A stretch of 64,000 bases of DNA from Nocardia terpenica (GTDB lineage: Bacteria > Actinomycetota > Actinomycetes > Mycobacteriales > Mycobacteriaceae). The stretch is from NCBI RefSeq assembly GCF_013186535.1, contig NZ_JABMCZ010000001.1:1-64000 (forward strand), read 5' to 3'. A program made the position numbers and the translations under genes. The notes beneath the pieces are model-generated. The model saw only the letters and a program-made list of their open reading frames with translations. It was not told the origin of the DNA and did no database searches. Each line of letters begins with the position of its first letter. Within the stretch, counting starts at the first letter, position 1. Shown in pieces: positions 24,675 through 32,985 of the stretch.

Positions 24675-26458
24675 CAGTACTTACGCTCCATCGGCTCGTA
24701 ACGGGTCTGCACGACCGGCTTGAAGTCCAGCCGGATGTCGGCGAGCAGATTCGCCTGCGCCCCCGGCTCGACGTCCTTGTACGCCATGGTGTGGCGCATG
24801 AAGTTGGTGTCGTCGCGGTCCGGGTAGTCCTCGCGGGCGTGCCCGCCGCGCGACTCCTTGCGGTTGAGCGCGCCGACCACCGTGACCTCGGCCAGCTCCA
24901 GCAGGAAGCCCAGCTCGACGGCCTCGAGCAGATCGCTGTTGTAGCGCTTTCCCTTGTCCTGCACGGTGATGTGCTCGTAGCGCTCCTTGAGCGCATGGAT
25001 GTCGGTCAGCGCCTGCTTGAGGGTCTCCTCGGTGCGGAACACCGCGGCGTTGGCGTCCATGGTCGCCTGCAGTTCGGTGCGGATGTCGGCGACGCGCTCG
25101 TTGCCGTGCTCCGACAGCAGGCCCGCCAGCCAGCCCTGCACCATGGCGGCCGGATTCTCCGGCATCTCGGCGAACTCGGAGCGCTGGGCGTACTCCGCGG
25201 CGGCGATGCCCGCGCGGCGGCCGAACACGTTGATGTCCAGCAGCGAGTTGGTGCCCAGGCGGTTCGCGCCGTGCACCGATACGCACGCGCACTCGCCCGC
25301 GGCGTACAGGCCGGGCACCACGTCGGTGTTGTTGCGCAGCACCTCGCCGCGGATGCGGGTCGGGATGCCACCCATCACGTAATGGCAGGTCGGCATGACC
25401 GGCACCGGCTCCTTCACCGGGTCCACGCCCAGGTAGGTGCGGGAGAACTCGGTGATGTCGGGCAGCTTCTCCTCGAGCACGTCCTCGCCGAGATGGGTCA
25501 CGTCGATGTAGACGTAGTCCTTGTTCGGTCCCGCGCCGCGGCCCTCCAGGACCTCCTTGACCATCGAGCGGGCGACGATGTCGCGCGGCGCGAGGTCCTT
25601 GATGGTGGGGGCGTAGCGCTCCATGAACCGCTCGCCGTCGGCGTTGCGCAGGATGCCGCCCTCGCCGCGGACGGCCTCGGAGATCAGGATGCCCAGACCC
25701 GCCAGGCCCGTCGGATGGAACTGGTGGAACTCCATGTCCTCCAGCGGAAGTCCCTTGCGGAACACGATCGCCATGCCGTCGCCGGTCAGCGTGTGCGCGT
25801 TGGAGGTGGTCTTGTACATGCGGCCGGAACCGCCGGTGGCGAACACGATCGACTTTGCGTGGAAGACGTGGATGTCGCCGGTGGCCAGCTCGTAGGCGAC
25901 CACGCCGGTGGCGACCGGGCCGCGGTCGGTGTTGGTCAGCACCAGGTCCAGCACGTAGAACTCGTTATAGAACTCCACGTCGTGCTTGACGCAGTTCTGG
26001 TACAGCGTCTGCAGGATCATGTGGCCGGTGCGGTCGGCGGCGTAGCAGGCGCGGCGGACCGGGGCCTTGCCGTGGTCACGGGTGTGACCGCCGAAGCGGC
26101 GCTGGTCGATCTTGCCTTCCGGGGTCCGGTTGAACGGCAGACCCATCTTCTCCAGGTCGAGCACCGCGTCGATGGCCTCCTTGGCCATGATCTCCGCGGC
26201 GTCCTGGTCGACGATGTAGTCGCCGCCCTTGACGGTGTCGAAGGTGTGCCACTCCCAGTTGTCTTCTTCGACATTGGCCAGCGCGGCGCACATGCCGCCC
26301 TGGGCGGCGCCGGTGTGGCTGCGGGTCGGGTACAGCTTGGTCAGCACGGCGGTGCGGACCCGGGGCCCGGCCTCGATCGCCGCGCGCATCCCCGCGCCAC
26401 CCGCGCCGACGATGACGACGTCGTAGCGGTGCTCCTGGACAGGACGAGATTCACTCAT
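24674..26458 (-). CDS. sdhA: succinate dehydrogenase flavoprotein subunit
   Basis: The 594-residue flavoprotein oxidises succinate to fumarate. It has the FAD dinucleotide motif VIVGAGGAGMRAA, the FAD-linking histidine in RSHTGAAQGG (about residue 48), the substrate region HPTGLAGLGILISEAVRGEG and ANRLGTNSLLD near the C-terminal FAD contact. The ATG at 26458 is the start. It lies 15 bp after sdhD. Confidence 0.97.
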   Translation of the reverse strand: MSESRPVQEHRYDVVIVGAGGAGMRAAIEAGPRVRTAVLTKLYPTRSHTGAAQGGMCAALANVEEDNWEWHTFDTVKGGDYIVDQDAAEIMAKEAIDAVLDLEKMGLPFNRTPEGKIDQRRFGGHTRDHGKAPVRRACYAADRTGHMILQTLYQNCVKHDVEFYNEFYVLDLVLTNTDRGPVATGVVAYELATGDIHVFHAKSIVFATGGSGRMYKTTSNAHTLTGDGMAIVFRKGLPLEDMEFHQFHPTGLAGLGILISEAVRGEGGILRNADGERFMERYAPTIKDLAPRDIVARSMVKEVLEGRGAGPNKDYVYIDVTHLGEDVLEEKLPDITEFSRTYLGVDPVKEPVPVMPTCHYVMGGIPTRIRGEVLRNNTDVVPGLYAAGECACVSVHGANRLGTNSLLDINVFGRRAGIAAAEYAQRSEFAEMPENPAAMVQGWLAGLLSEHGNERVADIRTELQATMDANAAVFRTEETLKQALTDIHALKERYEHITVQDKGKRYNSDLLEAVELGFLLELAEVTVVGALNRKESRGGHAREDYPDRDDTNFMRHTMAYKDVEPGAQANLLADIRLDFKPVVQTRYEPMERKY

Positions 26459-26473
26459 CGGGGGTGCCTGTTC

Positions 26474-26905
26474 CTAACTGATGTTGGGGTCGAAGGTGAA
26501 GATGACATAGGTGCCCACGCCCATGATCAGGATCATCGAGACGACGAGCAGGGTCTTCAGCCAGAAGCGGGTGGAGTCCTTGCGGGAGTAGTCGTCGATG
26601 ACCGTGCGCAGGCCGTTGCCGCCGTGCAGCTGCGCCAGCCACAGCATGGTCAGGTCCCACAGCTGCCAGAACGGGCTCGCCCAGCGGCCGGCGACGAAGC
26701 CGAAGTTCAGCCGCTTCACACCGCCGTCGAGCATCAGCATGATCGTCATGTGGCCGAGCACCAGCACGACCAGCAGCAGGCCGGAGAAGCGCATGAACAG
26801 CCACGCGTACTTCTCGAAGTTGCCGCCCGCGGGACGCCGCGGCGCGCGGGGCGCGTCCAGGCTGGCGGGGCGGTCGTAGGACTTGCCGAGAACAGGTGCG
26901 CTCAT
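26474..26905 (-). CDS. sdhD: succinate dehydrogenase membrane anchor subunit
   Basis: The 143-residue protein has three membrane helices at about residues 34-56, 80-100 and 115-137. His52 in VLGHMTIM and an AQLHGGNGLR loop are plausible haem and quinone contacts. It anchors SdhAB with SdhC. The gap to sdhC is one base. Confidence 0.9.
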   Translation of the reverse strand: MSAPVLGKSYDRPASLDAPRAPRRPAGGNFEKYAWLFMRFSGLLLVVLVLGHMTIMLMLDGGVKRLNFGFVAGRWASPFWQLWDLTMLWLAQLHGGNGLRTVIDDYSRKDSTRFWLKTLLVVSMILIMGVGTYVIFTFDPNIS

Positions 26906-26906
26906 A

Positions 26907-27308
26907 TCAGTGCTCCGTCAGCAGGTAGAAGAACTGGCGGCCGACGCCCACGCCCGCGACCAGGATCCAGATCGTCAGCACGATCCACAGCATCTGGCGC
27001 TGGTACCGGGGGCCCTTGGACCAGAAGTCGACGAGGATGACCCGGATGCCGTTGAGCGCGTGGAACAGCACGCACACCACCAGGCCCATCTCCATGAGAG
27101 CCACGATCGGGTTCTTGTACGTCTCGATCGCCCGGTTGTAGGTGTCCGGGCTGACGCGCACCAGCGCGGTATCGAGCACGTGCACGAACAGGAAGAAGAA
27201 GATCGTGACGCCGGTGATCCGGTGCAGCGCCCAGGACCACATGCCGGGGTCGCCGCGGTACAGGGTCTTCCGCTTCGGCTGAGCCGGAGCCTCGAGTGTG
27301 GTCGTCAT
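26907..27308 (-). CDS. sdhC: succinate dehydrogenase cytochrome b556 subunit
   Basis: The 133-residue protein begins with RGDPGMWSWALHRITGVTIFF, the SdhC signature (serine/arginine at the quinone site). Three membrane helices follow, with His in FVHVLDTA and FHALNGIR as likely haem-b ligands. It is the first gene of sdhCDAB. The ATG at 27308 is preceded at a distance by GGAGG. An iron-box-like site lies 218 bp upstream. Confidence 0.93.
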   Translation of the reverse strand: MTTTLEAPAQPKRKTLYRGDPGMWSWALHRITGVTIFFFLFVHVLDTALVRVSPDTYNRAIETYKNPIVALMEMGLVVCVLFHALNGIRVILVDFWSKGPRYQRQMLWIVLTIWILVAGVGVGRQFFYLLTEH

Positions 27309-27525
27309 AGAGTGCGGTGCCTCCAACGTCGTTGATGGACCCGGTCGTGGTCTCGGCGCGGGCGGGCGGCAAGCTGTTCGACCTGGAAAAACAACCACGG
27401 TGCCGACATCCGGAGGGTGGCCGGCCCGCCGCCGGGTACCTGAACCGATCTGTCGAGAACTCTAATCCTCGGCGATTCGCGGAACTAATTCGGCGGGCCG
27501 AGCGTTGGATCACGTTTTCGCCGAG

Positions 27526-27544
27526 TTAGGTTTGCCTATCCTGA
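27526..27544. promoter_or_regulatory. iron-box-like site (DtxR/IdeR type) between sdhC and cdd
   Basis: TTAGGTTTGCCTATCCTGA matches 15 of 19 positions of the IdeR/DtxR consensus TTAGGTTAGGCTAACCTAA, with both outer arms largely kept. It lies in the 301-bp divergent region, 218 bp from sdhC and 66 bp before cdd. Iron-dependent control of sdh is known in corynebacteria, so sdh is the more likely target. Binding has not been shown. Confidence 0.55.
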
Positions 27545-27609
27545 TGAATTGACGGGCGCGTCCGGACTTTTCTACGGTCGTGTTCGACTGGTTCGAGTGG
27601 AGGTCCGAT

Positions 27610-28011
27610 ATGTCGGAAACAGACTGGGAAGTATTGCGCCGCAATGCCTTTCAAGTTATGCAGAATGCCTATGCGCCGTACTCGCGGTTCCCGGTCGGCG
27701 CGGCGGCGCGCACCGACGACGGCCGAATTGTGAGCGGCTGCAATGTGGAGAATGTCTCATACGGTTTAGGCCTGTGTGCCGAGTGCGTACTCGTCGGTAA
27801 CTTGTGCGCGTCGGGTGGCGGGCGATTGCTGGCGATCTCCTGCTGCGACTCGCGAGGAGAAATCCTGATGCCGTGCGGTCGCTGCCGACAGGTGCTCCAC
27901 GAGCACGGAGGTGCGGATTTGCTTATCGATCATCGCGAAGGCCCGCTAGCGCTTTCGCGTTTGCTGCCGAGTGCCTTCGGGCCCGAAGACCTTTCCGCGG
28001 GCCAGCGGTAA
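27610..28011 (+). CDS. cdd: cytidine deaminase
   Basis: The 133-residue enzyme deaminates cytidine and deoxycytidine to (deoxy)uridine for pyrimidine salvage. The zinc site is LCAEC (Cys with the catalytic Glu) and PCGRC (two Cys), and NVENVSYG is the substrate block. It is the homotetrameric type. The start is the ATG at 27610 after GGAGG. It heads a salvage group with deoA and add. Confidence 0.95.
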   Translation: MSETDWEVLRRNAFQVMQNAYAPYSRFPVGAAARTDDGRIVSGCNVENVSYGLGLCAECVLVGNLCASGGGRLLAISCCDSRGEILMPCGRCRQVLHEHGGADLLIDHREGPLALSRLLPSAFGPEDLSAGQR

Positions 28012-28109
28012 GTGTGAATTTCGGCACGCATATCCACTGCGGCAACGTTTTCCGATAATCGCCGACCGAGTGCGCGGCGCCGCCCCGCGGATCTGAGAGG
28101 CTGTTGGGC

Positions 28110-29402
28110 ATGGTGAGTGTGCATTCGGCAGTGTCGGTGATCGCGGCGAAGCGGGACGGGCGTGAGCTCGACGACGAACAGATCGACTGGGTCATCGATG
28201 GATTCACGCGCGGCGTGGTCGCCGACGAACAGATGTCGGCCCTGGCGATGGCGATCTTCTGGCGCGGGATGACGCGGCGCGAACTGGCGCGCTGGACCAG
28301 GGCCATGATCGAGTCCGGGCAGCGGATGAACTTCACCGACCTGCCGCGGCCGACCGTGGACAAGCATTCCACCGGCGGCGTCGGCGACAAGATCACGTTG
28401 CCGCTGGCGCCGCTGGTCGCCGCGTGCGGGGCGGCCGTGCCGCAGCTGTCGGGCCGCGGCCTCGGCCACACCGGCGGCACCCTGGACAAGCTGGAGTCGA
28501 TTCCCGGCTGGCGGGCGACTGTGACGGTGCCGCAGATGCGGCAGATGCTGTCGGATCCGAAGGTCGGCGCGGTCGTGTGCGCGGCGGGCGCGGATCTGGC
28601 CCCGGCCGACAAGCGGCTGTACGCGCTGCGCGACGTCACCGGCACCGTGGAGTCGATCCCGCTGATCGCCAGCTCGATCATGAGCAAGAAGATCGCCGAG
28701 GGCACCGCGGCACTGGTGCTGGACGTGAAGGTGGGCGCGGGCGCGTTCATGAAGAACATCGACGCCGCGCGCGAATTGGCCACGGCCATGGTCGAATTGG
28801 GCGCCGACGCCGGCGTGCGCACGGTCGCGCTGCTGACCGCGATGGACACCCCGCTCGGCCGCACCGCCGGAAACGCGCTCGAGGTGGCCGAATCGGTGGA
28901 GGTGCTGGCGGGCGGCGGCCCGGCCGACGTGGTCGAACTCACCGTGGCGCTGGCGCGAGAGATGCTGGCGCAGGCCGGAATTCACGATGCCGACCCCGCC
29001 GCCGCGCTGGCCGACGGCCGCGCCATGGACCACTGGCGCGCCATGATCGCCGCCCAGGGCGGCGACCCGGCGGCCCGCCTGCCCCGGGCCAAGCACACCG
29101 AGGTGCTCGAGGCGGAGCGGTCGGGCACCATGACCCGCCTGGACGCCATGGGCGTCGGCCTGGCCGCCTGGCGCCTGGGCGCGGGCCGAGCCCGCCAGGG
29201 CGACCCGGTCCAGTTCGGCGCGGGCGTCGAAATGCACGCCAAGCCGGGCGACCCCATCACCGCCGGCCAACCCCTACTCACCCTGCACACCAACACCCCC
29301 GAAGCCATCCCCGGTGCGGTGGAAGCTCTCCGCGGTGCCTACGAGATCGGGGCCGATCCGGTAACCGTCCCCCCGATCGTGCTGGACCGCATCGCCCCCT
29401 AG
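28110..29402 (+). CDS. deoA: thymidine phosphorylase
   Basis: The roughly 430-residue enzyme splits thymidine or deoxyuridine with phosphate, giving the base and deoxyribose 1-phosphate. KHSTGGVGDK is the phosphate-binding signature (about residues 83-92), and GRGLGHTGGTLDKLE is the hinge and substrate block. ATG at 28110 or GTG at 28113 could be the start, and the mRNA may be leaderless. It lies 98 bp after cdd. Confidence 0.96.
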   Translation: MVSVHSAVSVIAAKRDGRELDDEQIDWVIDGFTRGVVADEQMSALAMAIFWRGMTRRELARWTRAMIESGQRMNFTDLPRPTVDKHSTGGVGDKITLPLAPLVAACGAAVPQLSGRGLGHTGGTLDKLESIPGWRATVTVPQMRQMLSDPKVGAVVCAAGADLAPADKRLYALRDVTGTVESIPLIASSIMSKKIAEGTAALVLDVKVGAGAFMKNIDAARELATAMVELGADAGVRTVALLTAMDTPLGRTAGNALEVAESVEVLAGGGPADVVELTVALAREMLAQAGIHDADPAAALADGRAMDHWRAMIAAQGGDPAARLPRAKHTEVLEAERSGTMTRLDAMGVGLAAWRLGAGRARQGDPVQFGAGVEMHAKPGDPITAGQPLLTLHTNTPEAIPGAVEALRGAYEIGADPVTVPPIVLDRIAP

Positions 29403-29412
29403 CCCATTCGTA

Positions 29413-29615
29413 ATCCCGGCGTGCAGCCTTGTACACGGCCCATTCGGCCGTGCCGCCCTTATTCATGATTCCGGCGCGCTTTTGGCCGGAATCTCGCAGT
29501 GGATCCCGGCCAAAAGCACGCCGGGACCATAGGAATGGTTGCGCCGGGACCATGGGAGTGGTTGTGCCGGGACCATGCGGGGCGGCGCCGGGACCATGAG
29601 GATTGTCGTGTCCGG
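29413..29615. repeat. head-and-tail palindromic repeat, locus 8: back-to-back heads
   Basis: Head 1 (29467-29493, minus; arms GATTCCGGC/GCCGGAATC, loop read GCGCTTTTG on this strand) has only a vestigial left tail (TCCCGGCGTGCAG near 29415). Head 2 (29502-29528, plus; GATCCCGGC/GCCGGGACC) has a right tail of about four units, three of them ending in GCCGGGACC, the head's own right arm. This fills the deoA-add gap. Confidence 0.88.
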
Positions 29616-29727
29616 AGCGTGCAAGGTGGTGACGGGAGGGACTCTCCCGGGTGGCGACATGCTGGCGAGAGGATGGACACAGTCGAAGTCGGCTGCGGAA
29701 CGGGGGCGGGACGGATAGCGTCGTTGC

Positions 29728-30819
29728 ATGACTGGACCGATGCCTTTGACCCTTGCCTCGATCCGCCAAGCCCCCAAGGCCGTCCTGCACGACCACCTCG
29801 ACGGCGGGTTGCGGCCCGCGACCGTTCTGGAGTTGGCTATCGAGTGCGGATATGACGAGTTGCCGGCCGACAACGCCGAAACACTGGGGAACTGGTTCCG
29901 CGATGCCGCCGACAGCGGATCGCTCGAGCGCTACCTGGAAACCTTCGCCCACACCGTCGCGGTGATGCAGACCCCGGAGGGGCTGCGGCGGGTGGCCCGC
30001 GAATGTGCGGAAGACCTGGCCGCCGACGGGGTGGTGTACGCCGAGGTGCGGTTCGCCCCCGAACAGCACCTCGAGCGCGGCCTCACCCTGGACGAGGTGG
30101 TCGAGCACACGCTCGCCGGCTTCCGCGAGGGCGAGGAGACCGCCGCCGCGGCGGGCAATCCCATCCGGGTGACCTGCCTGCTGACCGCCATGCGGCACGC
30201 CGCGCGTTCGCGGGAGATCGCCGAACTGGCCGTGCGTTTCCGCCACCGCGGGGTCGGCGGTTTCGACATCGCCGGCGCCGAGGCCGGTTTCCCTCCCACC
30301 CGGCACCTGGACGCGTTCGAGTACGTGCGCGCCAATCTCGGGTTCTTCACCATCCACGCGGGTGAGGCGTTCGGCCTGCCCTCCATCCACGAGGCGCTGG
30401 CCTTCTGCGGCTGCGACCGGCTCGGCCACGGCGTGCGCATCACCGACGACATCTTCGACTCCGACACCGAGCCACGGCTCGGCCTCGTGGCGAACTACGT
30501 GCGGGACAAGCGGATTCCGCTGGAGCTGTGTCCGTCGTCGAATGTGCAGACCGGCGCGGTGCCCTCGCTCGACAAGCACCCGTTCGACCTGCTGGCCCGA
30601 CTGCGCTTCCGGGTCACCGTCAACACCGACAACCGGTTGATGAGCGACACCGACATGAGCCGCGAAATGCTGAAACTGGTGGAGACCTTCGGCTACGGCT
30701 GGAGCGACCTGGAGCGGTTCACCATCAATGCGATGAAGTCGGCGTTCATTCCGTTCCCGGATCGGTTGCGGCTCATCGATGAAGTCATCAAGCCGGGTTA
30801 CGCGGTGCTGATCGGCTAG
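29728..30819 (+). CDS. add: adenosine deaminase
   Basis: The 363-residue zinc amidohydrolase converts adenosine to inosine. Metal ligands and catalytic residues are HDHLDG (residues about 21-26), HAGEAFG (His and Glu), LGHG (His) and the late TDN (Asp). The active-site pattern NTDNRLMS matches the mycobacterial type. The ATG at 29728 is the start. It works with deoD (inosine phosphorolysis) in purine salvage. Confidence 0.96.
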   Translation: MTGPMPLTLASIRQAPKAVLHDHLDGGLRPATVLELAIECGYDELPADNAETLGNWFRDAADSGSLERYLETFAHTVAVMQTPEGLRRVARECAEDLAADGVVYAEVRFAPEQHLERGLTLDEVVEHTLAGFREGEETAAAAGNPIRVTCLLTAMRHAARSREIAELAVRFRHRGVGGFDIAGAEAGFPPTRHLDAFEYVRANLGFFTIHAGEAFGLPSIHEALAFCGCDRLGHGVRITDDIFDSDTEPRLGLVANYVRDKRIPLELCPSSNVQTGAVPSLDKHPFDLLARLRFRVTVNTDNRLMSDTDMSREMLKLVETFGYGWSDLERFTINAMKSAFIPFPDRLRLIDEVIKPGYAVLIG

Positions 30820-30831
30820 GACGACCATGGT

Positions 30832-30963
30832 GATTCCGGCGTGCTTTTGGCCGGAATCTTGCGGTAGATCCCGGCCAAACGCACGCCGGGATCATGGAGG
30901 TGAGCGCGCCGGGATCATGGAGGGTGGGTGCGCCGGGATCACGGAGGTGGGCGCGCCGGGATC
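30832..30963. repeat. head-and-tail palindromic repeat, locus 9: back-to-back heads
   Basis: Head 1 (30832-30858, minus; arms GATTCCGGC/GCCGGAATC) starts 12 nt after the add stop and has no visible tail. Head 2 (30867-30893, plus; GATCCCGGC/GCCGGGATC) has a CAAACGCAC loop instead of CAAAAGCAC. Its right tail has three 23-24 bp units, each ending in GCGCCGGGATC, identical to the head's right arm. Confidence 0.9.
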
Positions 30964-30977
30964 GCTCCTCGCATAAC

Positions 30978-31009
30978 GATGCACCCCGTCCGAATGGGCG
31001 GGGTGCATC
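30978..31009. terminator. hairpin terminator between add and the convergent acidic-protein gene
   Basis: GATGCACCCCG (30978-30988) and CGGGGTGCATC (30999-31009) make a perfect 11-bp stem with a 10-nt loop. No long T-run follows on either strand. Its place between converging genes suggests a two-way terminator. Confidence 0.7.
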
Positions 31010-31021
31010 TGCGCTTGCGAC

Positions 31022-32269
31022 TCAGCCCTTTTGGAGCCTGGCTTCGAATGCCTGCTCCAGCGCGCGCCAGCTCTCGGCCTCGGCGGTGAAGGGCGGGCTG
31101 GGGGCCAGGCGGCTGGGGTCGGGCTCGAGGAGGTAGGAGACGTACCAGCCGAGGGGGGTGGATTTGGCCAGGGACTGCTCCACGGTGTCGTCTTCCGCGT
31201 AATCGGCGGCGTCGGTAAACAATTCGACCGCCAGGTCGAGCTGTTCGATGTCGACCGACTTCGGGCCCTCGGCCAGGTCGTCGGCCAGGCCGGGCAGCAC
31301 GTAGACGTTCTCGTCGTCGACCTCGACCTCGAGCGAGCCGTCCACGGCCGCGGTCTGCACGCTGGCGTAGGTGCTGACCCGCGCCAGATCGTGCTCGTGC
31401 TCGTCGGCCAGGTAGCGGGCCAGGGCGCGCTCGGAGGTGAACACGGTGATCGTGCCCCCGCTGCCCAGGAAGATCGGCTCGTCGTCGAGATAGCAGCGGA
31501 GGGTGAAGAAGGTGCCCTCGGAGGTGACGATCTTGACCGGGTCGATGCCGACCTCGTGCCAGAACGTCTCCTCGACCTCCTCCTCGTCTTCCTCGTCGAG
31601 ATCGACGGTCTCGAAGTCGTTGTCGTCCTCGGTGTCGGCGGCGTCCTCGGCGTCGACGACATTCTCTTCCGCCGCAAGCAGTTCTGCCTCGGCGACGGCC
31701 ACCGCGTCGGCGTCGACCTCGGGGCTGTGCACCACCGAGTCGATGGCGTCGACCACCCGGTCCCAGTCCTTGGCGATGGCGTTGCCGATCTGGTCCCATA
31801 GTTCCTCGCCCTCGCGCCCGGCGAAGGCGCTCACACCGGCCGGGAGCGCGCCCAGCACCGGGTGCGAGCCGAAGAACTTGGTCACCACGTCGAGCTCGCA
31901 GACCTCGCCGATGGTGCGGACCATGCCGAGGGTCTCCTCGAGCTCGGCCAGGGTGTCCGGGTCCGGATCGCCCGCGGCCAGTTCGGGCACGCCGACCAGA
32001 TCGAACACGTGCTGCTCCTCCGGCTCCAGCTCGGCGGCCGACAGGCCGACCACGACCTTCCAGGCGGGATGGTCCACCAGATCGTTGTCGGTGTCGGTCC
32101 GGATGAACGCGGCCAGCTCCGCGACGGACTCGAAACCGTACAGCGCGTCCTCGTGCCCGAGGAATGCCTCCCATTCGTCGTCACCGTCTCGCCAGCGCGG
32201 TGCCCACAGGGTGACCAGATCGCCGTCGGTCAGGCCGAGCTCGATCGGGACGATGTCTCCAGAAGCCAT
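31022..32269 (-). CDS. conserved acidic protein, Rv3311-like, unknown function
   Basis: The 415-residue cytoplasmic protein is rich in Asp and Glu. Its middle (about 205-235) is almost all acidic residues. On either side are two alpha/beta-looking halves containing GLTDGDLVTLWAPRWRDGDD and VTSEGTFFTLRCYLDDEPIF, with VFTSERALARYL echoing GFESVAELAAFI of the first half, so an internal duplication is likely. Length and neighbourhood fit the conserved actinobacterial protein next to add. No known catalytic motif was seen. Confidence 0.72.
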   Translation of the reverse strand: MASGDIVPIELGLTDGDLVTLWAPRWRDGDDEWEAFLGHEDALYGFESVAELAAFIRTDTDNDLVDHPAWKVVVGLSAAELEPEEQHVFDLVGVPELAAGDPDPDTLAELEETLGMVRTIGEVCELDVVTKFFGSHPVLGALPAGVSAFAGREGEELWDQIGNAIAKDWDRVVDAIDSVVHSPEVDADAVAVAEAELLAAEENVVDAEDAADTEDDNDFETVDLDEEDEEEVEETFWHEVGIDPVKIVTSEGTFFTLRCYLDDEPIFLGSGGTITVFTSERALARYLADEHEHDLARVSTYASVQTAAVDGSLEVEVDDENVYVLPGLADDLAEGPKSVDIEQLDLAVELFTDAADYAEDDTVEQSLAKSTPLGWYVSYLLEPDPSRLAPSPPFTAEAESWRALEQAFEARLQKG

Positions 32270-32302
32270 GACCGGAAGCCTATCGAGCCGCAGCGTTCGG
32301 CA

Positions 32303-32635
32303 CTATTCGGCCCGCCCCCCAACGATTCCCGACGCGGGGTCGACGAACGCGGAGTTCAGCTTCGACACCACCTCCGACCGTTGGGCTCCGGCGTCCTGGG
32401 CCGCCTGCTGGCAGGCCCAGATGATGAGCTGCGACACCTCCGACGGTGGCCGCGAGGTGACCGACTCGGCCAGGTCGAGCGCGACCAGGGCGCCGTCGCT
32501 GTCCACCTCGACGCGCACCGCGCCGTCCTCGGTGGTGTGCCGGCCGCGCACCTGCTTGAGCCCGTAGAGCGCGGCCTCCAGCGCCTCGAGTTTCTCGGTC
32601 GCCGCCGCGACCAGGGCATCCATCTCGCCGCTCAT
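32303..32635 (-). CDS. YbaB/EbfC-like protein (EspL-like), last gene of the type VII-associated operon
   Basis: The 110-residue protein has an initial helix (MDALVAAATEKLEALEAALYG), a central sheet (VRVEVDSDGALVALDLAE) and a closing helix (PPSEVSQLIIWACQQAAQDA), the YbaB/EbfC nucleoid-protein fold. In mycobacterial ESX loci, proteins of this fold (EspL and relatives) accompany secreted substrates. Given the NlpC/P60 and EspC-like genes upstream, a secretion-associated role is more likely than DNA binding. The start overlaps the upstream stop as ATGA. Confidence 0.7.
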   Translation of the reverse strand: MSGEMDALVAAATEKLEALEAALYGLKQVRGRHTTEDGAVRVEVDSDGALVALDLAESVTSRPPSEVSQLIIWACQQAAQDAGAQRSEVVSKLNSAFVDPASGIVGGRAE

Positions 32636-32985
32636 ACCGGCCTCATCCAGCTCGTGGGTCCCGTGTCTGCGTCGTCCATGCGGTCGAGTTCGTCCACCGC
32701 GGCCTGGCGGGTGGGCAGGCCGAGCTTGTCCAGGATCTCGGTGGGCATGCCGGTCTCGGCCAGCAGTTCGCGGCGGCGCGCCTTGGCAACGATGGCCGAC
32801 CGCTTGGTCAGGCGCAGGATCTCCGACGCGAGAGCCCGTGCACCGTAACGGTATTCGCTGCGCTCGAACTTGATCTCGATCGGCATGCCCTGGTCGGTGG
32901 CGCGCACGCTGATGGTCCCGGCCCGGTTGGTGCTGGCGGCCACCGTGACGCTGGGAAGCTGCTGCCGGGGCTGCGGTTCGCTCAT
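32632..32985 (-). CDS. small protein of unknown function in the type VII-associated operon
   Basis: The 117-residue soluble protein has a beta-rich first half (VTVAASTNRAGTISVRATDQ then PIEIKFERSEYRYG) and a helical middle (ALASEILRLTKRSAIVAKAR). The first half resembles the YbaB-like pattern too, so it may pair with the next gene's product. I do not recognise the family. ATGA overlaps at both ends show tight coupling with the NlpC/P60 gene and the YbaB-like gene. Confidence 0.7.
   Translation of the reverse strand: MSEPQPRQQLPSVTVAASTNRAGTISVRATDQGMPIEIKFERSEYRYGARALASEILRLTKRSAIVAKARRRELLAETGMPTEILDKLGLPTRQAAVDELDRMDDADTGPTSWMRPV

Noticed and set aside
24791..27040. 749-codon plus-strand frame opposite sdhA/sdhD
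   Set aside because: It covers well-supported sdh genes on the other strand and has the His/Val/Gln-rich composition typical of an antisense shadow.
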